A DNA stretch of 64,000 nt from assembly GCA_935421135.1 (NCBI GenBank), contig OW285195.1:15018158-15082157 (forward strand). Reading direction: 5' to 3'. Source of the DNA: Bugulina stolonifera. Lineage: Eukaryota > Bryozoa > Gymnolaemata > Cheilostomatida > Bugulidae. The notes under the pieces are model-generated. The model worked only from the letters and a program-made list of their open reading frames with translations, did not search any database and was not told the DNA's origin. Positions 1-11,702 of the stretch are shown here, one piece after another. Every line of letters starts with the position of its first letter. Within the stretch, counting starts at the first letter, position 1. Position numbers and translations under genes: made by a program.

Positions 1-810
1 TCACCTGTAACATATTATCTCTGTAGAATACAATGTGTGGTTCAGACACACTGGTATGGAGCTACCTGATAGGTGGATGGAGAAACGTACACATGAATAC
101 ACACTGAAGGGACTGTCGAGAGAGACTGAAGGTCGTAAGGTCACTCACATGGTAATGAAGTGCAGTGTCCTACCTGACATACATCTGATAGCTCCAGAGT
201 TGTCTCACCTTAGACTGAAAGAAGTAACAGAGAACTCTAACCTGTCATAGTAAGTAAAGTACATCATAATATACAATATACATGTACACTACTGTTATGT
301 ATACAGTATACATAACAGTAGTAATACACAACTGTGTTACCACACAGGTTTAGGCTTATGCCCATGTACGTGATTGTATATTATATAAAAGTCGATACAC
401 ATGTATTTCAAGGGAACTTCCATTATATCAAAAGGCGGTATTTATTTGATGAAATTGGATAATTTTACACCAGACTCCCCACCCTCCATGTAGATGTACA
501 TGTATATTCTTTCTAACACAGTCTATTACAGTAACAGAGTATCACATACTTCCATGTGTATAAATTAATATGTATCATCCCATGGATTATTATCTAATAG
601 TACAATATGAACACTTACAATACACGCTGTATACAAGTAAAGGTTTCCTACTAAATCTTGTTATTAGCCTTAGTTCCTACTGATATTCTGTTTAGTCACT
701 GTTCAGTGACAGATTGACCTGAATCACAGGCCATTTATTGTTCGTCTGCTATACATAATTTATATTCTACTAATTCCACTATATCCATGTTATTGTGTAT
801 AATATTGTAG

Positions 811-2210
811 TATGTCTAAGCTGAATAAACTGGAGGTACTGAGTATGTCTAGTAATAACTTTGGATCTGAAGGTATACCAGATATATTCACTGACATGGT
901 AGCATTGAGGGAGTTGGATATTAGACACTGTAGGCTAGCAATTCTCCCAGTGAGGTAAGTATATATCATAATATACACTACTTATCATATAATAGTACAA
1001 TATGAACACTTATAATACACACTGTATACTAATAATGGTTTCCTACTAAAGGCTGGAGCAAACTGGAGGCGAAATCAGTCGTGCGGCAAGTGGGGCCATA
1101 TTGTTTTGCTTGGCCCTTCCAAGCGCACTAGACGCGAAAAATTCGCGTCGGACTACTGACTTGAGCATGTCCTGTCATTATCAAATTAAAAATTTCGCGC
1201 GAAATGACGTAATGAATGGGTTGTCGACCAATAGCGCGCACGCGGCAAGCGTAAATATCAGACATGTTTGATCCGAGCAAATTCGCAAATTTAGCCCAAC
1301 GCGGTGAGGCAGGTGCAACTTTGTGCTTTTGGAACTGTAGAACTGTGGAACTGTAGAACTGAAGATTTCTACAAGTTGAAGTTATATGGACTGAAAATTT
1401 GCAAAATCTACAAAGTTGCGCCTAACTGAACGCGGCAGGGTCTCGCTTGTTTCTCGCAATTTCTCTAGCGGATTTCGCCTCAATCGCTTCCAGTCTGCGC
1501 TCGGCTTAAAGCTTGTTATTAGCCTCAGTTCCTACTAATATTTTGTTTAGTTTGTGTTGAGTAGCAGATTGGCGTGAATCACAGGCCATTTATTGTACAT
1601 ATGCTGTACATAATTTATATTCTACCAATTCCATTACATGTATATCCATGTTGTTGTGTATAATATTGTAGTATGTCTAAGCTGAATAAACTGGAGGTAC
1701 TAAGGATGTATGAGAATAACTTTGGATCTGAAGGTATACCAGATATATTCACTGACATGGTGGCATTGAGAGAGTTGAATATTAGTGAGTGTGGGCTAAC
1801 AACTCTGCCAGTGAGGTAAGTATATATCATAATGTACACTACTTATCATATAATAGCACAATATGTACACTTACAATATACACTCTATACTAGTATTAGT
1901 TTCCTACTAAACCTTGTTATTAGCCTTAGTTCCTACTGGTATTCTGTTTCGTCAGTGTTCAGTAACAGATTGACCTGAATCACAGGCTATTTATTGTACG
2001 TCTGCTGTCCATAATTTATATTCTACTAATTCCACTCTATCCATGTTATTGTGTATAATATTGTAGTATGTCTAAGCTGAATAAACTGGAGGTACTGAGT
2101 ATGTCTGGTAATAACTTGGGATCTGAAGGTATACCAGATATATTCACTGACATGGTAACATTGAGGGAGTTGGATATCAGTGTCTGTGGCCTAACAACTC
2201 TACCAGTGAG
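811..2210 (+). repeat. Three tandem LRR exons, copy A
   Basis: Exons 811-954, 1672-1815 and 2067-2210 are near-identical 144-nt units (48 codons) with phase 2 at both ends, so any number can be joined without changing frame. Each starts after ATTGTAG and ends in GTGAG|GTAAGT. Each encodes two leucine-rich repeats of about 24 residues (LEVLxMSxNNFGSEGIPDIF, then a LRELDIS segment). The introns around them are also near-identical, so the duplication unit was exon plus intron. Copy B has two such exons (15938-16081, 16331-16474). The open frames on the minus strand here are shadows. Confidence 0.85.
1051..1506. mobile_element. MITE-like insertion in an LRR intron of copy A
   Basis: About 456 bp of sequence richer in G+C than its surroundings interrupts an intron that is otherwise the same in the sister introns. 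The two ends are imperfect inverted repeats: the left end has GGAGCAAACTGGAGGCGAAATC, of which the complement of the right end keeps ACTGGA and GGCGAAATC. A 4-bp TAAA lies on both sides (1047-1050 and 1507-1510), consistent with a target-site duplication. No transposase ORF is present. The family was not identified. Confidence 0.55.
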
Positions 2211-3784
2211 GTAAGTATATATCATAATATACACTACTTATCATATAATAGTGCAATATGAACACTTACAATATATACACTGTATGCTAGTAATGGTTTC
2301 CTACTAAATCTTGTAATAGCCTTGGCTCCTGCTAGCATACTGTTTAGTCAATGTATAATGTTTTATTATTAATTGTAACACTGGTAAGGGCTTGTCAATG
2401 TCAATAATCATAGTACTACAGCTACGGCATATACTGAGCATATATATATGTACATGTGGGTTAGAAATTGTATTTTATAGCTGTTGGTACTGTGCTAATA
2501 ACAGTTAGCAAAGAACCACTTATAATAGACATGCATGTGCAATATATATACATTTGAGTACAATGTATTGTACGTGTTTTAGCATGAAAAATCTGCAGCA
2601 CCTACAGACACTGGATATATCATATAACCTCTTCGCCACTCTACCTACTGTGGTGTGTGAGTTGAAGAATCTACGAACCCTAGGTATTGGTGGCAATTAC
2701 TCTCAAGTATCTCTGGATGCTAAGATACTACAGCTGACCCAGCTTCAGCATTTGGATATTGATGAATGCGAAGCTCTTACTTCACCACCTGCTGAAGTGT
2801 GTCATCGTGGGCCTTTAGCTATCAGACAGTACTACACGGATCTAGCTGAAGGTGAGGGACAGAACTTACCGTTGGTTTTAACATCGCTATAATAGAGAAC
2901 ACCAAGGCTGGAATAACTAGTCTAGTGAAAACGTTGCAAAGTGAAGACAGGAAAAGAGTGCTGACAAATCGTGATGTTGATGCTGTAGTGGATGAAGCAA
3001 CCAATGTGTTTATATATCTTCCTTGTATTTCCTTTGGTCTCATCTACATGTATACTACTATTGAAGGCATATTACTGTATACTCATGTATAATATTGTAA
3101 TAAATGAGTTATTCATTTTTTTCAGGCTCATCAGTGAATGAAGTAGAGACAGAGAAACTTAAATCTGTGGTGGATAAGCGGAAGGAAGAGAGGGCGTCTC
3201 TACAACCCTCAACAAGTAAGTCTGTCAGATATATATTATGTTATCTAGTTATGACATCATCACTGACTCATGTACGTGTACGCAAGTACATGTATATTGT
3301 ATATACACGCGTATGATGTGGACAGGCCATACATATTTTGTGAATATATTTTCCCATTAGAAACAAAGGTGACATGGGAACACAACTCTGGTATAAATTA
3401 GAGATTATATAGTCAAATAATGGGTGTTGATTAGTCTATGATTTACAATAGCAGATACTCCGTACAGCTAGGTGTGTCCACTTCATATTAAACCTTTACA
3501 CTAGTTTGTATAACTGTTGATATCATTGGTACTACACTATACTGTAGATATGATGCTCAGTGGTATTGAGGTGAACTCTCAGTTTTTCTGACCAAGTGTT
3601 CACTTCCTGGTGGTACCAAGTTTTATTTCCCTGTCATTATTACAAACCCGTTTTCTATACTCTGAACATATTACATTCTAGTAGTAAATATTGCATTGCG
3701 TAATGGAGTTATGTAATTATTATATTCTGTGATGTAATTCTTACAGATACTGACCATGGAGAGACAACTACAGATGTAGTTCCT

Positions 3785-5570
3785 AAGGTGACTGTGTAAG
3801 TAAAGGTAAGTACTTGTACTATGTAAGTATTATAGTATATATCTACCTAGTAGTAGTATACTTACTGTATCTATATACAAGGTGACTGTGTAAGTAAAGG
3901 TAAGTACTTGTACTATGTAAGTATTATAGTATACATCTACCTAGTAGTAGTATACTTACTGTATCTATATACAAGGTGACTGTGTAAGTAAAGGTAAGTA
4001 CTTGTACTATGTAAGTATTATAGTATATATCTACCTAGTAGTAGTATACTTACTGTATCTATATACAAGGTGACTGTGTAAGTAAATGTAAGTACTTGTA
4101 CTATGTAAGTATTATAGTATACATCTACCTAGTAGTAGTATACTTACTGTATCTATATACAAGGTGACTGTGTAAGTAAAGGTAAGTACTTGTACTATGT
4201 AAGTATTATAGTATATATCTACCTAGTAGTAGTATACTTACTGTATATATATACAAGGTGACTGTGTAAGTAAAGGTAAGTACTTGTACTATGTAAGTAT
4301 TATAGTATATATCTACCTAGTAGTAGTATACTTACTGTATCTATATACAAGGTAACTATGTAAGTAAAGGTAAGTATTTGTACTATGTAAGTATTATAGT
4401 ATATATCTACCTAGTAGTAGTATACTTACTGTATCTATATACAAGGTGACTGTGTAAGTAAAGGTAAGTACTTGTACTATGTAAGTATTATAGTATATAT
4501 CTACCTAGTAGTAGTATACTTACTGTATCTATATACAAGGTAACTATGTAAGTAAAGGTAAGTATTTGTACTATGTAAGTATTATAGTATATATCTACCT
4601 AGTAGTAGTATACTTACTGTATATATATACAAAGTGACTGTGTAAGTAAAGGTAAGTACTTGTACTATATAAGTATTATAGTATATATCTACCTAGTAGT
4701 AGTACACTTACTGTATCTATATACAAGGTGACTGTGTAAGTAAAGGTAAGTACTTGTACTATGTAAGTATTATAGTATACATCTACCTAGTAGTAGTATA
4801 CTTACTGTATCTATATACAAGGTGACTGTGTAAGTAAATGTAAGTACTTGTACTATGTAAGTATTATAGTATACATCTACCTAGTAGTAGTATACTTACT
4901 GTATCTATATACAAGGTGACTGTGTAAGTAAAGGTAAGTACTTGTACTATGTAAGTATTATAGTATATATCTACCTAGTAGTAGTATACTTACTGTATAT
5001 ATATACAAGGTGACTGTGTAAGTAAAGGTAAGTACTTGTACTATGTAAGTATTATAGTATATATCTACCTAGTAGTAGTATACTTACTGTATCTATATAC
5101 AAGGTAACTATGTAAGTAAAGGTAAGTATTTGTACTATGTAAGTATTATAGTATATATCTACCTAGTAGTAGTATACTTACTGTATCTATATACAAGGTG
5201 ACTGTGTAAGTAAAGGTAAGTACTTGTACTATGTAAGTATTATAGTATATATCTACCTAGTAGTAGTATACTTACTGTATCTATATACAAGGTAACTATG
5301 TAAGTAAAGGTAAGTATTTGTACTATGTAAGTATTATAGTATATATCTACCTAGTAGTAGTATACTTACTGTATATATATACAAAGTGACTGTGTAAGTA
5401 AAGGTAAGTACTTGTACTATATAAGTATTATAGTATATATCTACCTAGTAGTAGTATACTCACTGTATCTATATACAAGGTGACTGTGTAAGTAAATGTA
5501 AGTACTTGTACTATGTAAGTATTATAGTATACATCTACCTAGTAGTAGTATACTTACTGTATCTATATAC
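3785..5570 (+). repeat. 94-bp tandem array, 19 copies, starting inside the terminal exon
   Basis: Units begin every 94 bp from 3785 to 5477 with the motif AAGGTGACTGTGTAAGTAAA. The first unit includes the last codons and TAA stop of copy A. Each unit holds several GTAAGT-like donor motifs. Variant marks (AACTATG, AAATG, AAAGTG with TACTATATAAG) recur with a period of eight units, so units 4-11 and 12-19 form a 752-bp higher-order repeat. Copy B has only about 2.4 units (26004-26230). No CDS is inferred beyond the first stop. Confidence 0.95.
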
Positions 5571-5756
5571 TTTAGCTTGATTTACTCAGAGTGTGTTCAC
5601 ACTGTCAGGTAAGTTATGGAGTGATTCAAGTACAACAAAGAGCCTGTATAAAACCTTACAAAATATAACATCTTTGATATTACAGTGAATTAAAACTATA
5701 CAGTATATGGAAGGTGATGGTGGAATTTCTAGTTAGGCTTGGCAGAGTGTAAAGCT

Positions 5757-6296
5757 TAGGCCACACTACAGCGAATTTTCTTGCGAATAGCGAATTTTGG
5801 CCAAAGGCGAATTCGCACTGCAAAAGCTATAAGCGAATTCGCATTGTGGAGGATTTGATTTCTCGCAATGAGGGATCAAAAATTATTATCCTCGGTCACG
5901 TTTCTCATTCACTGCAGAACTAGAACTCCGAAAAATGTAAAATAAAATTATAATTGCATTAGAATGAAATATAATAATTATTTTATTTTTACTTTTATTC
6001 GTTTTACACAATTCTTGCAAACGGAAGTATTTATTTTATTCATCAGTTAAAATAAATATTTTAATATAATAATTTAAGTTCATGATTGATTGAAAATTCG
6101 TGGCTCTGAACACGTGACAGTAACGTGACAAGTAAAAATGAACCAATCACAAATTAGCAAGTTGCGAATTAGCGGATTCAACCCAGCTAATGCGAAATCG
6201 CATGTTTTCCACGAATTCGCGCAAAATTTGCGATTTTGCGAATTTGCCACTGGCCAAAATTCGCTTTTTGCTAAAAATTCGCTGCAGTGTGGCCTA
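5757..6296. mobile_element. MITE with terminal inverted repeats and TA ends
   Basis: The element starts TAGGCCACACTACAGCGAAT and the reverse complement of its right end reads TAGGCCACACTGCAGCGAAT, one mismatch in 20. If the outer TA is the target duplication, this suggests a Tc1/mariner-type non-autonomous element of about 536 bp. The interior is full of GCGAATT/AATTCGC motifs in both orientations and has no long ORF. The corresponding place downstream of copy B (about 26,240) lacks the insertion, which marks it as inserted after the duplication. Confidence 0.7.
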
Positions 6297-6299
6297 CGC

Positions 6300-8490
6300 A
6301 TAAAGAAATGAGTTGGGAAAACAAAACTTCAAAATCTGTGTATACCTAACTGTGCATTATTACGTTGAATGATCATTTAGAAGGTCAAGGTGGATAGCAG
6401 GTCAAGGTCACTAATAATTATGATGATTTTTGCTACATTGAGCTGGCTCATTCAAAGCAGCAGAGCCTGTTCAGTTACAGCATCTACATGTATCAAATTA
6501 CTCTTTGCTCATACCTCTGCTCGTTTCAATATCCTATGTATCAAGCCACTACAATATAATTGTGGACATTGGGGCCAAAGCCAACAACCATCTTCATTAA
6601 CATTTCTTGTTAGTCTGAAAATCAGATTTCTCAAGCATGCAGCAGTCTAATGGTGTATTCAAGAGTGTTGCTCACAACTTTGTATAGAGGGGGGACAATT
6701 ATTATTATTGTAAGTGTTATCAATAATCAACTGATTAAATTTCTTTGTAGAGTCTGGTGAGGATGTAATAAGAGAGAATGTAACGTGTAATGAAGGGAAT
6801 CCAACAGTCACACTATAATGAGGATTTTGCTGTTGGCCCAGACCCTGTGATGGAAGTGGGCCGGACATCTGATTAGCAATTTGGCCTATGCCAGAAAACT
6901 ATTTAGCAAGTTGGCCTGTGTGTGTGAAATTTAGCCCCCAAGAACACTACATGATATCATTCCATAGAGATCCTGTATATAGGAATAATAGTAGAGATGA
7001 TGATGAACATACAGTATAATATTGTGATTGTATAAATCACTAAACATTCTACTAGATGACACTAACATTGTATATATTCACTCAATAGTATAGTATCTAC
7101 TACATTATACAATGCTATGGTACTTTCTAGTTATTTGCTATTAGTTTATGATATATAACCACTGAGTACCTGTCACTAGTTGTACATGTATATACTCTAT
7201 CTTATACAATATTATTTTAGCCTAGGTGTAATATTACATGATGTTTGGAAAGGCCTTAGGTATACAATTCTTCCACAATTTAAACTGCAGCTGTACTGTA
7301 CTATGTAATGGTTATTATTGTTATTTTAGTATGCAGTTTGTATTATAATTATACAATCCAGTTTTCAGAAAAATTGGGTTATCTTTCCCTACACTGGACT
7401 GGTTACTTCTATTCTCTATATTGTTGTGTAAATGATTGTATCATGGCTGTGTGTGTAGTTGTAGCATATTATGTGTAGCTTTTAGTATGTTGTCATAAAT
7501 ATAATGTTTGCTCTCCACTAAATTAGTAAATAATGTAATAATAAAATAATTACATGTAGTTCTAAAATTCAACTAGCTACTCTGTATACAAAGTTAGGTC
7601 ACACAAACAGTTAATTGGCTAATGGATAAGGTAAATGAGTTAGTATATGAGAAATACTTTCAGATCTGACTTGAGGATTGCACAGAACATGCTCCAAACA
7701 ATAGTGAGTAGATGAGATAACAGGTATACATTCATTAGGGGGTTTGGCCATTTCTCATACAAAATATAAAAATAAATTCCTTGCTGAAAAATACATCATT
7801 ATACAATTATTGTTTTTAACTAGGATTTTATTGGGATTGATACAGTCATCTGTACTATATTCTATATAAATACAACATCTGTATAAACAAGTGTGGCCAC
7901 TGCAGGCTGAACCCAAAAACAGGAAGGTCAAGAACATTCTGGAAGACCAATGTGGTACATGTATAAGAGGGGTGGGTGGTGCTGAAGCGAAAGATGGTAC
8001 CCTGTTCTACCTTTTATCCAGGTTAGGTGGTAAGTTGGTGCTGGTAAGGTTGAGTACAAGTTCAGATGTGGACTCCATACTAGGATCATGATACAGAGAT
8101 AGGTAGGACTTGAGTACTTTTTAGGTTCAATCAACATGTAGTAGGTGTGGTCAGCAATGCAAGTATATGGATGTTCAATGTTGGGCTACCTCTTAGGACT
8201 GCACTAATGAAGTGTCAAATGCTAAAACAGTATGCTGTCTGCAGATTAAGTACATGCATAACATTATATAATATACAATATACATGCATACGACATATAT
8301 TATATTAGTTTGTATAATGTATACACGTATACATTGTACAGTGTCCTATGTAGACATTTGTTGTACATGCATACTGAATGAATGCCAGGCCCCAGGTCAT
8401 AAAAGTGTTTTCTTTGCCCACAGAATCAGCCTGGGTCAACTTATAATGCTATGATACATCAATATAAGCTGTGAAAGAAAGTGCATTCAT
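6300..8490. other. Non-coding 3' flank of copy A
   Basis: From about 6310 to 7460 this matches the region after copy B (about 26,240-27,060), so the segmental duplication extends past the gene. It contains a minus-strand copy of a dispersed repeat near 6790-6920. The remaining sequence is AT-rich. Short ORFs here show no recognisable motif and are judged chance. Confidence 0.6.
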
Positions 8491-8494
8491 TTTG

Positions 8495-8746
8495 TTATGC
8501 TTCAAAGTTGTCCTCTCTTCTTTTGCTTTTTTTTGAAAGAGCGAATAACTCCAAGACTTTACCTACTACTTCAGCCGTTTGGTTGTAGTTGTCTTTCTCT
8601 GTAATATACAATGAGCTGGTTCCAATGATCGTTCGCAGATTGCGGCCACTGAAAGATGATTGAGCGATCAAGTTTTTCGATAATACAACGGGTGTAGACT
8701 GGTAGGTTCGCCGTTTCCAGGTGACGCTTGAAAACATTTTAGTCAT
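8495..8746 (-). CDS. Unrecognised 83-residue ORF with a presequence-like N-terminus
   Basis: The ORF starts at an ATG at 8746 and ends with TAA at 8495. The first 45 or so residues have no acidic residue and many Ser, Thr, Lys and Arg (MTKMFSSVTWKRRTYQS...), which resembles a mitochondrial targeting peptide. The C-terminal part (TAEVVGKVLELFALSKKSKR) looks like an amphipathic helix and faintly recalls the first helix of a mitochondrial acyl carrier protein, but the rest of such a domain is absent. A run of eight A bases inside the C-terminal half could hide a frameshift. It may be an exon, a fragment of a processed copy, or chance. No function is claimed. Confidence 0.3.
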   Translation of the reverse strand: MTKMFSSVTWKRRTYQSTPVVLSKNLIAQSSFSGRNLRTIIGTSSLYITEKDNYNQTAEVVGKVLELFALSKKSKRREDNFEA

Positions 8747-10680
8747 GAGATCAGGAACTTTGCCCTTACTCCTTGCTCTAATTGACTTTTGCTCTAATTA
8801 CTACCTATATTATTCACTGATTTTAGGTTTTATCATAGTTACGTTTCACGTAGCCATTCAGTCTCAAGAATTATCATTATGATTATGATAACAGAACAAA
8901 GTGAAATTGTTAATCAACCCGGCTCAGTGAAGCTACATGTATGATATCCAAGATCCAACTAAAGCTTTTAGCCATGGAGAGCACTAGCAGCACACGGTCC
9001 CGTTCATCCTTCTTGTTGATTTCTAAGTGATATATATATTGTTAGTCTAATTGAAAAACTGAAGGAAATGCAGCCAATGCAGACATTTATATTTAATTTA
9101 GGGCCACATTCCCTATACAATTTTTTCTGCAATTTCACACCGCGCCATGACTTTTGTTTGAAGTGCTTTGCATCATCACCACTTTCAATCACAATTCTGA
9201 TCATGATAATATTAGATTGTGGTATGTCTCAGCGTTCACACTGTTTACCTACAGGGTGACCAACCAAAATTTGTAAAAATGAGGCGAAAAAATATAAAAA
9301 TGAGTCGAACATGTTCAAGGAAGATTTTTCAGGATTGTTGCTGAATAATGTCTGTACAAATGACATGGTAAAAAGTTTTCTGTACTCTTGTACCAAATTG
9401 CATATAATTTTATGTTTTAAATAGTAGGATGTATTATAATATTTTTAGGTATTATTATTAGCTTTAGGTGAACTACCAGGCCTAATTTGACTAGATTGAT
9501 GAAATGGACCATGACTTTCTATCTACATATTGTATTCTATTACATTGTCAGACCAACTTTCATATAATATTTAGCAGAATGAAATTTACTAAAATGTTGG
9601 GGACATAAAAGATGACAACTCCCTAGAAATGTAAACAATGCTTAGAGGCCTAAGCTAAGCCAAATAGGCTATTTATTGGCTGGATTACAAGCACAGCTCA
9701 CTGTAGCAAATAAATGAGTCCAGCTTCCACAAAATGAGTCAATCTGCGTCATGCGTCCAACTAGCAATTGTTTCTCTAAAATGCGTCTGTGGACTCATTA
9801 TGCGTCCTAGTTGGTCAGTGTGTTACCAGTGCTATAATCTCAAAACAATGGCATATTTTCTCCTTACGTAGCAGTTTAGTTTTATCTGGTAGATGAAGTG
9901 TTAGAACAACAAAATTACAATTTTAGTGAGTACTTAGTATGCGGGTTTTGCAATTAGGCTTCTCAAACTAAATCGCAAAATATTTGACCATGAGTTTTAT
10001 AAATGTCAAGTGAATGCAATAGGAGTGCTGTGTAGCATGTGAGAAGGTGAGAGGGGGAGGGAACCTACAATTTGTAGGAAGCCCCGTCAACTGATCTTAC
10101 AAAAAAGCACTGGTAAATAGGCTTCTCAAATTACTGTATTCCTCAATAAATAAATCTTGGGTGTAGCTATTTTGCAAAGGGCTCAAGGTGTAAGCACACT
10201 AGAGGTTAAGCTGGGCTAATCTGCCATGCGACAAATTGGGCAGATGTAATTGTGTTGGTTTCGAATGTATCAAACAGTGTTTGATTTTTGAAGGTCCCAC
10301 TTTTTCCTGATACGTCACACACTATAAATAATTAATTTAATTAATGATTAATACTGAAATTTAAATAACTATAATAACTAATTTTATTTTATTAATGACA
10401 TAATCGCTACGCACTGAGAGAATTTCCAATATATTTACATGAAGTATGCAGCAGTTATATTTGTGTACATAATTTAACTACTTAAATTTTACTAAGTAAT
10501 AGTTGTATATAAAACATTGTTATCAATCATAAAACACTATACTTTATCGGGATATTAACAGTAGGTGTTAGACTGTGAGATAGTGGACTGAGAGTGTAGT
10601 GCTGAGAAAGAAAAATGAACGCTAGGGAGACATAGATAGACTGTAGACACAGATGCATACAGTGACAAGTGTGGACAACG
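8747..10680. other. Intergenic sequence, possible degenerate transposon
   Basis: No convincing gene was seen. Between about 9255 and 9820 the ends share TGACCAAC in inverted orientation, and the motif ATGAGTC recurs inside, which may mark a decayed non-autonomous DNA element. From 9820 to 10680 the sequence is AT-rich without clear structure. Confidence 0.35.
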
Positions 10681-10689
10681 ATATAGGCA

Positions 10690-10915
10690 CACACATGTAC
10701 TACATGTAAGGTACCAGAGTACTAGACAATGATAATATAGACATGCATGTACTACATGTAAGGTACCAGAGTACTAGACAATGATAATATAGACACGCAC
10801 ATGTACTACATGTAAGGTACCAGAGTACTAGGCAATGATAAATCATATAACAAAAGACGAAACGGTCTGCGGTTAACGGTCTACGGTTAACGGTCTACGG
10901 TTTACGGTCTGCCAT
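10690..10915. repeat. Two short tandem repeats
   Basis: A 53-54 bp unit containing CATGTACTACATGTAAGGTA occurs three times (about 10,692, 10,745, 10,800). It is followed at about 10,863-10,912 by roughly four copies of a 14-bp unit GGTCTACGGTTAAC, with small variations. Confidence 0.8.
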
Positions 10916-10957
10916 CCTCCAATCAGATTTGGGGTCGAAAACTGGGACGACTCATAT

Positions 10958-11324
10958 ATGTTGCAATGCTGCCGGTCAGCATCTCGGCTCCGGGTGGCGC
11001 TAGGACCTTGGGACCGGGTACCCCTGCATCACTGCCGGGGCGGGTCCCTAGCCTTAGGCCCTCTGAACTGACCTAGGTTGGGGTGGTTGCTCGACCCACC
11101 CTGCCCGCCGAATAATTGCTGGAACTCAGGCTATGCCGGCAGCAAAGATCTCCTGGACCTGTGATTTATATATGTTACAATGCTGCCAGTCAGGGTCTCG
11201 GCTCCCGGCGATGCTAGGACCTTGGGACTGGGTCCACCGACATCGCTGCCAGAGCGGGTCTGTAGCCTTAGGCCCTCAACCCTTACCAGGGCGGGGTGGG
11301 TACCCAACCCACCCCACCCGACAC
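10958..11324. repeat. GC-rich direct repeat of about 150 bp, two copies
   Basis: Segments 10,958-11,106 and 11,172-11,324 align over their length (shared pieces include CAATGCTGCC, GCTAGGACCTTGGGAC and AGCCTTAGGCCCTC). Both are preceded by a TATATGTT motif. They are far richer in G+C than the surrounding sequence. ORFs that cross the second copy are not conserved in the first, so coding is unlikely. Identity is unknown; a fragment of a repetitive element or a structured RNA are both possible. Confidence 0.7.
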
Positions 11325-11702
11325 ATTGGTGTGAAACTCGCTCTATTTACTTGGAGTTGTCTTCTTAATGCAGGGGAGCACAACTCCTCATGGAGTCACT
11401 GTAACATGCCTGTGCCACCAGAGGTCCTGCACATGCATGATCACAGTACATGAACACAAGCCATCACTACATGCGAGCGAATCGAGCAACTAATGCAGTG
11501 AGACTTGCGTTGCAGACCAAGCACGAAGTGCCTGTAACTAGAAAACAGGAAACCAAATGACACCCAAGAGGATAACTCAAACTAAACTGAACTACAACAG
11601 TGTATAACATATGGATCGTAGGTGGATGTATGTTACTAATTAACTCATATTAATGTGTATGAATGAGCAAGGGTATATGTGAAAACACCTATCTCTTTGC
11701 AG

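Larger units (their letters stand above)
27..3799 (+). pseudogene. Copy A of LRR-Roc gene, Roc-COR and caspase parts deleted
   Basis: This is the upstream tandem copy of the Roco-caspase gene at 14,723-26,018. Recognisable exons are 27-249 (N-terminal region), three 144-nt LRR exons (811-954, 1672-1815, 2067-2210), an LRR/Roc exon from 2583, one 90-nt repeat exon (3126-3215) and the terminal exon (3747-3799, stop TAA at 3797). Compared with copy B the Roc start is broken: a 2-nt insertion near 2880 shifts the frame, leading to a stop at 2890-2892, and the P-loop reads ENTKAGITS instead of GNTKAGKTS. At about 3010 the sequence jumps to the intron before the second 90-nt exon, removing the rest of Roc and all of COR. 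A second junction near 3345 removes every caspase exon. The first coding exon lies outside the window. A truncated LRR-only product is possible, but pseudogene is the simplest reading. Confidence 0.75.

Noticed and set aside
790..978. Minus-strand ORFs of about 62 residues opposite each LRR exon
   Set aside because: They repeat only because the plus-strand LRR exons repeat, and they ignore the clear plus-strand splice sites.
3785..5570. CRISPR-like regular spacing
   Set aside because: The whole unit repeats, there are no unique spacers, and the context is eukaryotic.
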